Shown here piece after piece: positions 1 to 9,117 of a stretch of 64,000 nt of DNA. The first letter of the stretch is position 1. Each line of letters starts with the position of its first letter. A model generated the notes under the pieces. It was not told the origin of the DNA and did not search any database. It was given only the letters and a program-made list of their open reading frames with translations. Location: NCBI RefSeq assembly GCF_003952505.1, contig NZ_CP034450.1:3286001-3350000 (forward strand), in the 5' to 3' direction. This stretch comes from Mesorhizobium sp. M4B.F.Ca.ET.058.02.1.1 (GTDB lineage Bacteria; Pseudomonadota; Alphaproteobacteria; Rhizobiales; Rhizobiaceae). Position numbers and translations under genes: made by a program.

Positions 1-917
1 TGCCCGCCACCACCGGCGCGGTTCCGCCCGCCGGCGCCGCGCCTGAGGCAGCGGCGGCGACATACAACATCCCGGCTGACGCAGGTCCGCAGGCCCTGCG
101 CGACGCGGCGGCCGGCGGTGACGCCAAGGCGCTGTTCGAGGTCGGCTCGCGCTATGCAGAATCGCGCGGCGTCAAGGAGGACATGAAGGCGGCGGCCAAG
201 TGGTACGAGAAGGCCGCCGAGCTCGGCCTCGCGCCGGCCGAATACCGCATCGGCAATTTCTACGAGAAGGGGATCGGCGTCGCCCGCGACATCAAGAAGG
301 CCAAGACCTACTACCAGCTCGCCGCCGAGCAGGGCAACGCCAGCGCCATGCACAATCTCGCCGTGCTGTTCGCCATGGCGGCGGACGGCGTGACCGACAA
401 TGAGTCGGCGGCACACTGGTTCCAGGCCGCGGCCGACCGCGGCGTCAAGGACAGCCAGTTCAATCTCGGCATCCTGGCGGCCAAGGGCGTCGGCATGAAG
501 CAGAACCTGGAGGAATCCTACAAATGGTTCGCGCTCGTCGCCAAGACCGGCGACAAGGACGCTGCGTCCAAGCGCGACGAGATCGCCAATGCGTTGCGTC
601 CGGAGCAGCTGGAGCGGGCGCGCGCCGCTACCGAGCTGTGGAAGGCAAAGCCGATCGAACAGGCAGCCAACTCCGTCGACATCCCCGAATCCTGGCAGGA
701 GGGGACGCCGCAGACGACCGCCAGCATCGACATGAAGAAGGCGGTCAAGAACATCCAGCTGATCCTCAACAAGAACGGCTATGAAGCCGGCGGCGCCGAC
801 GGTGTGATGGGCGACAAGACCAAGACCGCGATCATTGCCTTCCAGACCGACAACAAGATGAAACCGACCGGCGAGGTCGATGAACAACTGGTCAAGGCGC
901 TGCTGGCGCGCAAATAA
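1..917 (+). CDS. PodJ-like Sel1-repeat and peptidoglycan-binding protein, C-terminal part
   Basis: The gene is open from the window edge (frame starts at base 3), so its start lies upstream. The visible part opens with an Ala/Pro-rich linker, followed by about four Sel1 (TPR-like) repeats, each with the A-x2-Y-x2-A pattern and G-x-G-V turns, and a C-terminal peptidoglycan-binding domain of about 60 residues (NIQLILNKNGYEAGG...DKTKTAIIAFQ). This order is the periplasmic half of PodJ, the polar localisation factor of alphaproteobacteria, whose N-terminal half is a cytoplasmic coiled coil. The coiled coil and membrane segment fall outside the window, so PodJ is an inference; another Sel1/PG-binding envelope protein is possible. 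Confidence 0.85.
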   Translation, partial: PATTGAVPPAGAAPEAAAATYNIPADAGPQALRDAAAGGDAKALFEVGSRYAESRGVKEDMKAAAKWYEKAAELGLAPAEYRIGNFYEKGIGVARDIKKAKTYYQLAAEQGNASAMHNLAVLFAMAADGVTDNESAAHWFQAAADRGVKDSQFNLGILAAKGVGMKQNLEESYKWFALVAKTGDKDAASKRDEIANALRPEQLERARAATELWKAKPIEQAANSVDIPESWQEGTPQTTASIDMKKAVKNIQLILNKNGYEAGGADGVMGDKTKTAIIAFQTDNKMKPTGEVDEQLVKALLARK

Positions 918-990
918 CGGCAGAGGCGTCGCTTCCGCGATGTCCTTGCCACACATTTGCCTGTTAACTGATTGAGATGTTTTTTGTTTC

Positions 991-1026
991 GACGCGGCGG
1001 CGGGGTTTGGTCCCCGCCGCCGCGTC
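991..1026. terminator. 15-bp perfect GC-rich hairpin, terminator-like
   Basis: Arms 991-1005 and 1012-1026 are perfectly complementary over 15 bp, with a 6-base loop. It lies 74 bases after the PodJ-like stop and before the TauE gene. Neither side has a clear T tract, although As flank both sides. Most likely it ends or insulates the upstream transcript. Confidence 0.5.
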
Positions 1027-1109
1027 GGCGCAAGAAAAAATTGGCTTTTCGGTGCGAGACTGCACGCTGCGGCTGCATCGCCGACAGGCAAACTGATCGA
1101 GACTGACGG

Positions 1110-2033
1110 GTGGGCATCTATCTCCCGATCGCGGAAATTTCCGTCAACGTCTTCGTGCTGCTGGCCATGGGGGCGGCGGTTGGTTTCCTGTCGGGCATGT
1201 TCGGGGTAGGCGGCGGCTTCCTCATCACGCCGCTGCTGATCTTCTACAACATTCCGCCGGCCATCGCGGTCGCCACCGGCGCCAACCAGGTCATCGCCTC
1301 TTCCTTTTCCGGCGCGCTGTCGCACATGAAGCGCGGCACGCTCGACTTCAAGCTCGGCGGCGTGCTGCTCGCGGGCGGCATCGTCGGCTCGACCGGCGGT
1401 GTCTATGTGTTTGCCGTGCTGCGCCGGCTCGGCCAGTTGGATCTCTTCATTTCGCTGCTCTACGTCGCGCTGCTCGGCACCGTCGGCGGGCTGATGCTGG
1501 TCGAGAGCGTCAATGCGCTGCGCGCCACCCGCAGCGGCGCCGCACCCGTGCTGAAGAAATCCGGCCAGCACAACTGGATCCATCGGCTGCCGTTGAAGAT
1601 GCGCTTCCGCGCCTCGAAGCTGTTCGTCAGCGTCATCCCGGTGCTCGGGCTCGGCGCCGGCATCGGCTTCCTGTCGTCGATCATGGGTGTCGGCGGCGGC
1701 TTCATCATGGTGCCGGCGCTGATCTATCTCCTGAAAGTGCCGACCAACGTCGTCATCGGCACCTCGCTGTTCCAGATCATCTTCACCTCGGCCTACACCA
1801 CGCTGGTGCACGCCACCACCAACCAGACGGTCGATGTGATGCTCGCCTTCCTGTTGATGGCGGGCGGTGTCGCCGGCGCGCAATATGGCGCCAAGGCCGG
1901 CCAGAAGCTGCGCGGCGAGCAGCTCAGGGCATTGCTGGCGCTGCTGGTTCTGGCCGTCGCCATCCGCCTGGCGATCGATCTCTTCGTCACCCCGCCCAAT
2001 CTCTATTCGCTTTCCGCAGCGGGCCTGAACTGA
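1110..2033 (+). CDS. TauE/SafE (TSUP) family sulfite/anion exporter
   Basis: A 307-residue inner-membrane protein, probably with eight hydrophobic segments. It has the internal duplication of the TauE/SafE family: a GVGGGF motif occurs in each half (about residues 31-36 and 197-202), each followed by a P-x-L-I-Y/F segment and a small-residue helix. Family members export sulfite, sulfoacetate or related organosulfur anions. The start is GTG. Its stop overlaps the ATG of the next gene by one base, so the two are probably translationally coupled. The soe-type sulfite dehydrogenase operon 3.4 kb downstream makes sulfite the most attractive substrate, but this is inferred. Confidence 0.9.
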   Translation: MGIYLPIAEISVNVFVLLAMGAAVGFLSGMFGVGGGFLITPLLIFYNIPPAIAVATGANQVIASSFSGALSHMKRGTLDFKLGGVLLAGGIVGSTGGVYVFAVLRRLGQLDLFISLLYVALLGTVGGLMLVESVNALRATRSGAAPVLKKSGQHNWIHRLPLKMRFRASKLFVSVIPVLGLGAGIGFLSSIMGVGGGFIMVPALIYLLKVPTNVVIGTSLFQIIFTSAYTTLVHATTNQTVDVMLAFLLMAGGVAGAQYGAKAGQKLRGEQLRALLALLVLAVAIRLAIDLFVTPPNLYSLSAAGLN

Positions 2034-2824
2034 TGGCGGGGTGGAAGGGGTTCGCGGCCGGCGCTTTGCTTCTGCTCGTCGCGGCCGCGTCGCCGACGGC
2101 GGCGCAGACTCCGCCGGTCGAAGGAATCCAGATCGGCCTGTCGACCGACGCCGTCTCGATCACCGCCGGGTTTTCCGGCGCCGACCTCACCATCTTCGGG
2201 TCGCTGGAAAACCCCGATCCGCTGGTTGCGCGCCAGGGGCGCTACGACGTCATCGTCGTGCTCGAGGGCCCGCCGCGACCGGTGGTGGTGCGGCGCAAGG
2301 ACCGGGTGCTCGGCGTCTGGATCAATCTGGAGTCGGAGACGTTCGAGAATGTGCCGGTGTCCTATTCGGTGGCCACGACGCGGCCGCTGCAGGACATAAC
2401 CGAACCGAACAGCTACAAGCAGCTGTCGCTCGGCTCGGCCAACCTCTACATGAAGCCCGCCGACGAGACCGACAGCCCGGCGACGATCGAGGAGTTCACC
2501 GCCGCGCTGCGAGATCGCAAGAAGGCGACCGGGCTCTACAGCGAAAATGTCGGCGGCGTGCAGTTCCTGTCGCAGAACCTGTTCCGCGCCACGGTGAGAC
2601 TGGCGCCCGACGTTCCGGTCGGCACCCACAAGGCGCGCGCCTTCCTGTTCAAGAGCGGCATGTTCATCAAGGAAAGCTCGGCCCAGCTCGAAATCCGCAA
2701 ATCCGGTTTCGAGCAGTCGATCTTCCGCGTCGCGCACGACTATTCCTTTCTCTACGGCGTCTTCGCGGTATCGCTCGCCATGCTGACCGGCTGGCTGGGG
2801 CGGCTGGTCTTCCGCAAGGATTGA
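2033..2824 (+). CDS. TIGR02186 family membrane-anchored protein
   Basis: A 263-residue protein with an N-terminal signal peptide (hydrophobic run ending near an A-x-A site at about residue 25) and one C-terminal transmembrane helix followed by R-x2-F-R-K-D. The bulk is therefore predicted to be periplasmic. It matches the alphaproteobacterial TIGR02186 family, which commonly sits beside TauE/SafE exporters; its biochemical role is unknown. It overlaps the upstream exporter by one base (TGATG), which points to a shared function, perhaps as a periplasmic accessory of the exporter. Confidence 0.85.
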   Translation: MAGWKGFAAGALLLLVAAASPTAAQTPPVEGIQIGLSTDAVSITAGFSGADLTIFGSLENPDPLVARQGRYDVIVVLEGPPRPVVVRRKDRVLGVWINLESETFENVPVSYSVATTRPLQDITEPNSYKQLSLGSANLYMKPADETDSPATIEEFTAALRDRKKATGLYSENVGGVQFLSQNLFRATVRLAPDVPVGTHKARAFLFKSGMFIKESSAQLEIRKSGFEQSIFRVAHDYSFLYGVFAVSLAMLTGWLGRLVFRKD

Positions 2825-2989
2825 TCTCCCCGGGAAAAGAGGCTTTCCCTTTTTTCGATGATGCGATAAACCGCCGCCTCCCAAGGCAAACACGCACATT
2901 CAATTCAGCAGAACGGTCCGGCCATCCGGACGTCCGCTCCTTGCCGGCGCCGGCGATCCGCTGCGACGAACCAATGACAGGAGGCTGCT

Positions 2990-4246
2990 ATGCAATCAGC
3001 ATTCGGCGGCATCGATTTCGGCACGTCCAATTCCACCGTGGGCGTGATCCGGAACGGGCAGGCGCGACTGGTAGCGCTGGAAGGTGAACAACCTACATTG
3101 CCAAGCGCCGTCTTCTTCAACTTCGAGGACGGCCATACCTATTTCGGCCGCCGTGCTATCAGCGACTACACCGACAGCATCGAGGGGCGGCTGATGCGCT
3201 CGCTGAAGAGCGTGCTCGGCAGCTCGCTCGCTCACGAGAAGACCCGCATCAAGGCGCGCCTGATCGGCTTCACCGACATCATCGGTTTCTTCATCGCCCA
3301 TCTGAAGAAGCGCCTCGAAGAGGACGCGCGCGCTCCGGTCGAGACCATCGTGCTCGGTCGGCCCGTACAATTCGTCGACGATGACGCCGAGGCCGATGCG
3401 AGGGCGGAAAGTGAGCTTGAAAAGGCGGCGCGCGCCCAGGGGTTCAAGCACATCGCCTTCCAGTTCGAGCCGATCGCGGCGGCGCTCGACTACGAGCAGA
3501 AGGTTACCCGGGAGGAACTGGCGCTGATCGTCGACATGGGCGGCGGCACGTCCGACTTCTCGGTGGTGCGGGTCTCGCCCGAGCGCGCCCGCTCGAACGA
3601 TCGCAAGGGCGACATCCTGGCCAACCGCGGCATCCATATCGGCGGCACCGACTTCGACCGGCTGCTCAGCATCGCCCACATAATGCCCGAACTCGGCTAT
3701 CTGACGCCGACCAAGGACGGCAAGCGCAATCTACCGGCGAGCTATTTCATCGACCTGGCGACCTGGCAGCGCATCAACCTCGTCTATACCGCCAAGGCGA
3801 TGACGGACCTGAAGCAAATCCGCTTCGAGGCCGAGCGCGCCGATCTCGTCGGCCGCTTCATCCATATCGTCGAGCACCGCTACGGCCACGCGCTGGCGGG
3901 CCTGGTGGAAAGGGCCAAGATCGCGCTGACGGATCAGCCTGCCGCCGAGGTGAAAGTGTCCCTGCCCGGCGCACGCTTCGCAGCCGAGATCACGCGCGCC
4001 GGCCTCGAGGCAACGATCGGGGCCGACATCGACCGGGTGACCAAGACCGTGAGGCAGACGATTGCGGATGCCGGTGTTGACACCTCCGCCATAACTGCCG
4101 TGTTCCTGACCGGTGGTTCGACGGCGATCCCTCTCGCCAAACGCCAGATCCTCTCGCTGGTGCCGCAGGCCTCCGTCATCGAGGGCGACATGTTCGGCTC
4201 GGTCGGGCTTGGACTGGCGCTCGATGCGCGGCGGAAATTCGCCTGA
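2990..4246 (+). CDS. Hsp70 family protein (YegD-like ATPase)
   Basis: A 418-residue actin-like ATPase. The phosphate-1 loop is at residues 5-17 (GIDFGTSNSTVGV), phosphate-2 is MGGGTSDFS at about 183, and the adenosine motif is FLTGGST near 373. The protein ends soon after the nucleotide-binding domain, so it lacks the peptide-binding and lid domains of DnaK. That is the form of the E. coli YegD group, whose clients are unknown. The start ATG follows an AGGAGG-like site (acaggaggctgctATG). It stands alone between the TIGR02186 gene and a convergent LysR gene. Confidence 0.88.
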   Translation: MQSAFGGIDFGTSNSTVGVIRNGQARLVALEGEQPTLPSAVFFNFEDGHTYFGRRAISDYTDSIEGRLMRSLKSVLGSSLAHEKTRIKARLIGFTDIIGFFIAHLKKRLEEDARAPVETIVLGRPVQFVDDDAEADARAESELEKAARAQGFKHIAFQFEPIAAALDYEQKVTREELALIVDMGGGTSDFSVVRVSPERARSNDRKGDILANRGIHIGGTDFDRLLSIAHIMPELGYLTPTKDGKRNLPASYFIDLATWQRINLVYTAKAMTDLKQIRFEAERADLVGRFIHIVEHRYGHALAGLVERAKIALTDQPAAEVKVSLPGARFAAEITRAGLEATIGADIDRVTKTVRQTIADAGVDTSAITAVFLTGGSTAIPLAKRQILSLVPQASVIEGDMFGSVGLGLALDARRKFA

Positions 4247-4261
4247 AGCCCTTCTTCCCGA

Positions 4262-5167
4262 TCAGCCCCTGTCCGCCGGCGGCAAGTCCGCCTTTCCCAA
4301 ATGCGCCCGCAGCGCCGTCTGGGCGAGGCTCGGCTGGCGATCGCGGTGGGTGATGATTGCAAAGTCGCGCCTCGCCAGGGCGATCGGCACCGACCGCAAG
4401 CTGCCTTCGGCCACGGCTCTGCCGACGACGAGTTCCGAAATGATGGTGGCGCCGGCGCCCGCCTCGACCGCCTGGCGGATCGCCTCGTTGCTGGGCAGGA
4501 CGAGGAATATCCTGAGGTCCGCGAATGGCACCGCCTCGCGGCGCGCGAGATCCTCCAGCGCCTCGCGCGTTCCCGAGCCGCCCTCCCTGATGATCCAGCG
4601 CAGCTCCCTGATATCGGGATGGCCCGGCGCATGTTCGGCGATCTTCGGATGCGACGGAGCGACGACCAGAAGCAGCCGATCCACATCGACCTTGGCGCGC
4701 CGCAGGATATCGGATTCGGTCCGCCCCTCGACCAGGCCGAAATCCGCCGTGCCGTCGAGGACCTGGGTTTCGACCTGGCTGGTGTTGCCGATGCTGACAT
4801 TCAGCCTGACGGCGGGATAGGCCTCATGGAAGGCAGCCAGCCGGCGTGGCAGCCAGTAGCTGGCGATGGTCTGGCTGGCGGCGATCGACAGGCTGCCGGT
4901 GACAGTCTGCGAGACATCCGCCAGCACGTTGCTGGCGGCCGCGGCGCGTTCCAGAACGGCCTTGGCCTCGGGCAGGAACCGGCGTCCGGTCTGCGCCAGC
5001 TCGATGTTGCGCCCGACGCGGTCGAACAAGCGCACGCCATGCTGCTGTTCGAGCGCGCGGATGGCGGCCGAGGCGGCCGACTGCGAGATGCCCAGAAGCT
5101 CGGCCGCCTTGGTCATATGCCCGCGCTCGGCGACGGCGACGAAGATGCGCAACTGATCGAGAGTCAT
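4262..5167 (-). CDS. LysR family transcriptional regulator (divergent from soe operon)
   Basis: A 301-residue LysR protein. The N-terminal winged HTH is at residues 1-60 (MTLDQLRIFVAVAERGHMTK), followed by a linker helix and a periplasmic-binding-like effector domain from about residue 88. It is transcribed away from the soeABC operon, with a 127-bp spacer to the small ORF at 5295, the usual arrangement for a LysR regulator and its target. The spacer holds an inverted TTAGA-N17-TCTAA that could be its operator. Its inducer is unknown; sulfite or another sulfur compound is a guess based on the neighbours. Confidence 0.9.
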   Translation of the reverse strand: MTLDQLRIFVAVAERGHMTKAAELLGISQSAASAAIRALEQQHGVRLFDRVGRNIELAQTGRRFLPEAKAVLERAAAASNVLADVSQTVTGSLSIAASQTIASYWLPRRLAAFHEAYPAVRLNVSIGNTSQVETQVLDGTADFGLVEGRTESDILRRAKVDVDRLLLVVAPSHPKIAEHAPGHPDIRELRWIIREGGSGTREALEDLARREAVPFADLRIFLVLPSNEAIRQAVEAGAGATIISELVVGRAVAEGSLRSVPIALARRDFAIITHRDRQPSLAQTALRAHLGKADLPPADRG

Positions 5168-5213
5168 GCCCGCATTAAGAAGGACAGTCGATTGGAATTA
5201 CAAGAGCAACTTG

Positions 5214-5240
5214 TTAGACAGATCGATTGCTTTGTTCTAA
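5214..5240. promoter_or_regulatory. Candidate LysR operator between LysR gene and soe operon
   Basis: TTAGA (5214-5218) and TCTAA (5236-5240) form an inverted repeat with 17 bases between them, in the AT-rich divergent intergenic region. The T...A half-site symmetry fits LysR-type binding, but no experimental motif is known to me for this regulator. Confidence 0.35.
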
Positions 5241-5294
5241 GTTTTTAAGCGGAGTCGGAAAAAAATCGCGGCCGAGTCGCGAGGATTAGAATTG

Positions 5295-5450
5295 ATGGGG
5301 CGTTTCAAGTCTTTGTTCGCACATTGGACGCGCAGCCTTCGGCGGCGGGTCGCCGGCGAACGCTATCACCCTGAACAACACTACATGCGCGGTCCCGGAC
5401 CCAAGACGAGAGCCAAGAACGCGGACCGTAAAAGCGCCCACCGATCATGA
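5295..5450 (+). CDS. Possible 51-aa basic small protein leading the soe operon
   Basis: An ATG at 5295 opens a 51-codon frame (MGRFKSLFAHWTRSLRRRVA...) whose stop overlaps the soeA start as ATGA (5447-5450). An AGGA sequence lies about nine bases before the ATG. The product would be strongly basic, with an amphipathic start. The overlap and Shine-Dalgarno site suggest a real translated leader or a small accessory protein coupled to soeA, but I recognise no family. It may also be a chance frame in GC-rich DNA. Confidence 0.4.
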   Translation: MGRFKSLFAHWTRSLRRRVAGERYHPEQHYMRGPGPKTRAKNADRKSAHRS

Positions 5451-8376
5451 GCCACGGTGCGCCGCGCGGCGCAAATTCCGCCCCGTCGCAAAGGCCGCTG
5501 GCCGACACGCGCGCGCCTGACGAGGGTGACGGCGTCGACACGTCGCCCAGCGTCTCCGACCGGATCGCCAAGACAACCTGCTACATGTGCGCCTGCCGCT
5601 GCGGCATCGACGTCCACATCAAGGACGGCAAGGTGCGCTACATCAACGGCAACAAGGACCATCCGGTCAATCGCGGTGTGATCTGCGGCAAGGGCAGCGC
5701 CGGCATCATGCAGCATTACAGCCCGGCACGGCTGACGAAGCCGCTTCTGCGCAGCGGGCCGCGCGGCTCGGGCGAATTCCGCGAGATCGAATGGGAGGAA
5801 GCCTTTTCGATCGCAACGGAGCGGCTTTCCGCAATACGCCGGAGCGATCCCAAAAGGCTCGCCTTCTTCACCGGGCGCGACCAGTCGCAGTCGCTGACCG
5901 GCTGGTGGGCAAGCCAGTTCGGCACGCCGAACTTCGCCGCCCATGGCGGCTTCTGCTCGGTCAACATGGCGGCCGGCGGCCTCTACACGATCGGCGGCTC
6001 GTTCTGGGAATTCGGCGAGCCCGATTGGGACAACACGAAATACTTCATGCTGTTCGGGGTCGCCGAGGACCATGATTCCAACCCGATCAAGATCGGCCTC
6101 GGCAAACTCAAGGCGCGCGGCGCCAAGGTCGTCTCGATCAATCCGTGCCGCACCGGCTACAACGCCATCGCCGACGACTGGATCGGCATCAGGCCGGGCA
6201 CCGACGGCCTGTTCGTGCTGGCGCTTGTCCACGAGCTGCTCAAGGCCGGCCGCGTCGATCTCGACTATCTGCTGCGCTACACCAACGCCCATCTGCTGGT
6301 GATCCAGGAGCCGGGGGGGCCGATGACGGGCTGTTCGTTCGCGACGGCGCCGGCCATCCGCTCGCCTGGGACAGGATTGCGAAGACCCCGGTCCAGGCTG
6401 CCGACCCCAACGCGAAACCGGCGCTGACCGGCAGCCACACGGTCAACGGCCGCCGCTGCGTTCCGGTGTTCCAGCTCATTGCCGACCGCTATCTCGACGA
6501 CAGCCATTCGCCCGACGCCGTCGCCGGCCGCTGCGGTGTTGCCGCCGACACGATCCGCCGCATCGCGGCGGAACTCGCGCATGTCGCCTTCGAGCAGACG
6601 ATCGAACTGCCGGTGGCCTGGACCGATTGGGCCGGACGCCGGCACGAGACGATCAAGGGCCGGCCCGTGTCGATGCACGCCATGCGCGGCATCTCGGCCC
6701 ATTCCAACGGCTTTCACACCTGCCGCGCCATTCATCTGCTGCAGGTGCTGCTGGGCACCGTGGATGTGCCGGGCGGCTTTCGCTTCAAGCCACCCTATCC
6801 GCGTTGCGCACCGCCGGGACCGAAGCCCGCGGGCAAGCATGTCCGGCCGATGACGCCGCTTGAAGGCATGCCGCTCGGCTTCGTCTGCGGACCGGATGAC
6901 CTTCTGGTCGACGAGACCGGCACGCCCACCCGCATCGACAAGGCCTATTCCTGGGAGGCGCCGCTCGCCGCCCACGGCCTGATGCACAGCGTCATCCGCA
7001 ATGCCTGGGCGGGTGATCCCTACCGGATCGACACGCTGTTGATGTACATGTCGAACATGGCCTGGAATTCCTCGATGAACACCGTCGAGACGATTCGTAT
7101 GCTGACCGACAAGGATGCATCTGGCGCGTACAAGATCCCCTTCATCATCTATTCCGATGCCTACTACTCGGAGACGGTGCCGTTCGCCGACCTGGTGCTG
7201 CCGGACACGACATATCTCGAGCGGCATGACTGCATCAGCCTGCTCGACCGGCCGATCAGCCATGCCGACGGACCCGGCGACGCCATCCGCTATCCCGTCG
7301 TGGAGCCGGACCGCGACGTCAGGCCGTTCCAGTCGGTGATGATCGAGCTCGGCGCGCGGCTCGGCCTGCCCGGTTTCGTCAACGCCGACGGCTCGCCCAA
7401 GTACCGGGACTATGCCGACTACATCGTCAACCACGAGCGCACGCCCGGCATCGGTCCGCTCGCCGGCTGGCGCGGAAAGGACGGAAGCGCGATCGGCAGA
7501 GGCGAAGCCAATCCCGATCAGCTGCAGCGCTACATCGACAATGGCGGCTTCTGGCACCACGATTTTTCCGCCGACCAGCGTTATTACAAGATGGGCAACC
7601 GCGCCTATCTCGACTTCGCGGTGCAGATGGGTTTCATCGCCAAGGCCGAGCCAGTCGTCTTCCAGCTCTATTCCGAGCCGATGCAGCGCTTCCGGCTGGC
7701 CGCGCGTGGCCATGGGAAGGTGCGGCCGCCGGAGGCAGAGCGGACCCGCATCGAGACCTATATGGACCCGCTGCCGTTCTGGTACGCACCCTTAGAGGAC
7801 GACGCTGCCGACCTCAAAAAATATCCTTTGCATGCGCTGACGCAGCGGCCGATGCACATGTACCATTCCTGGGGCTCGCAGAATGCGTGGCTGAGGCAGA
7901 TCACCAGCCAGAACCGGCTGTTCGTGCATGCAAAGACGGCCGCCAATCTCGGGCTGGCAGATGACGACTGGGTGTGGATCGAGAGCGTCAACGGCCGGGT
8001 GAAGGGACAGATCAAGCTGATCGACGGCGTCAACCCCGACACGGTGTGGACATGGAACGCCATCGGCAAGCGGCGCGGCAGCTGGGGGCTGAAGCACGAT
8101 GCGGCGGAGAGCAATCGCGGCTTCCTGCTCAACCACATCATCGGCGACCAGACCGCGGCGGACGCCAATGGCAAGCGCTATTCGAACTCCGACCCTGTGA
8201 CGGGACAGGCGGCATGGTTCGACGTGCGGGTTCGGATCGTCAAATGCGCGTCGCAAGAAGCGGGCTTCACCGAGCCGCAATTCGAGCGGTTCAGAGAGCC
8301 GCCACACTCCCACCCCTCGCCTGACATGCTTCAGTTCGGCGCCGAGTTCCGCACGAACAGGGAAGCCGCCGAATGA
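5447..8376 (+). pseudogene. soeA: soeA: molybdopterin sulfite dehydrogenase catalytic subunit, split by a frameshift
   Basis: Together the two frames encode about 976 residues of a DMSO-reductase-superfamily catalytic subunit. Cys45, Cys48, Cys52 and Cys80 (CYMCACRC...GVICGKG) bind an N-terminal 4Fe-4S cluster, and Cys170 in HGGFCSVN is the likely Mo ligand, as in the Psr/Phs/Soe group. The absence of a Tat signal agrees with cytoplasmic SoeA. Frame 5447-6427 loses homology after IQEPGG, and the correct sequence resumes in the -1 frame (ADDGLFVRDGAG) until 8376. The break is in a run of seven G at 6313-6319, where one missing base restores the frame. It could be an assembly error, a mutation, or -1 slippage. 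Soe identity rests on the SoeB/SoeC partners and length; a polysulfide or thiosulfate reductase relative is the alternative. Confidence 0.8.
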
Positions 8377-9107
8377 CCTGCCTTCCCGCGCAAACCGACA
8401 AGAAGCTCGGCCTGGTGATCGACCTCGACACCTGCGTCGGCTGCCAAGCCTGCGTCACCGCTTGCAAGGAATGGAACACCGGCGGCCATATGGCGCCACT
8501 GACCGATATCGATCCCTATGGCGGGCATGTCGACGGCGTCTGGTTCAACCGCGTGCACGCTTATGAGCACACGACCGAGATGGGCGGGCGCACGGTGAAC
8601 TTCCCGCGTTCCTGCCTGCATTGCGAGACGCCTGCCTGCGTCACCGTGTGCCCGACCGGCGCCTCCTACAAGCGGGCGTCGGACGGCATCGTGCTGGTCG
8701 ACGAGGACAAATGCATCGGATGCAAACTGTGCAGCTGGGCCTGCCCCTACGGCGCGCGCGAGTTCGACACGCAAGTCGGCGTGATGAAGAAATGCACGCT
8801 CTGCGTCGACCGCATCTACAACGACAATCTGGCCGAGGAGGATCGCGTGCCGGCCTGCGTGGCGGCCTGCCCGACCAGCGCCCGCCATTTCGGCGATCTC
8901 GGCGATCCGGCGTCAGCCGTATCGCAGCTGGTGACGGCGCGCGGCGGCGTCGACCTGATGCCGGAACTCGGCTATCGCCCGACCAACAAGTATCTGCCGC
9001 CGCGCGCCCATACGGGACGCGCCGCCAGGGTGCCGGCGCCGGCGCTAGAGCCGGTGCGGGCCGAAGGCGGCTTCCTCGGCTGGATCGACCGCATGCTTTC
9101 GAACTAG
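8373..9107 (+). CDS. soeB: SoeB-like 4Fe-4S ferredoxin subunit
   Basis: A 244-residue electron-transfer subunit with four cysteine clusters that match the four 4Fe-4S sites of DmsB/PsrB/SoeB: CVGCQACVTAC (about 21-31), CLHCETPACVTVC (about 81-93), CIGCKLCSWAC (about 113-123) and CTLC...CVAAC (about 140-168). It passes electrons from the molybdenum subunit to the membrane anchor. Its ATG overlaps the soeA stop by four bases (ATGA), so translation is coupled. No signal peptide is seen, consistent with a cytoplasmic enzyme face. Confidence 0.88.
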   Translation: MTCLPAQTDKKLGLVIDLDTCVGCQACVTACKEWNTGGHMAPLTDIDPYGGHVDGVWFNRVHAYEHTTEMGGRTVNFPRSCLHCETPACVTVCPTGASYKRASDGIVLVDEDKCIGCKLCSWACPYGAREFDTQVGVMKKCTLCVDRIYNDNLAEEDRVPACVAACPTSARHFGDLGDPASAVSQLVTARGGVDLMPELGYRPTNKYLPPRAHTGRAARVPAPALEPVRAEGGFLGWIDRMLSN

Positions 9108-9117
9108 CATCCCGGCC

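Noticed and set aside
6277..7713. 478-codon minus-strand open frame inside soeA
   Set aside because: Antisense to the conserved molybdoenzyme region.
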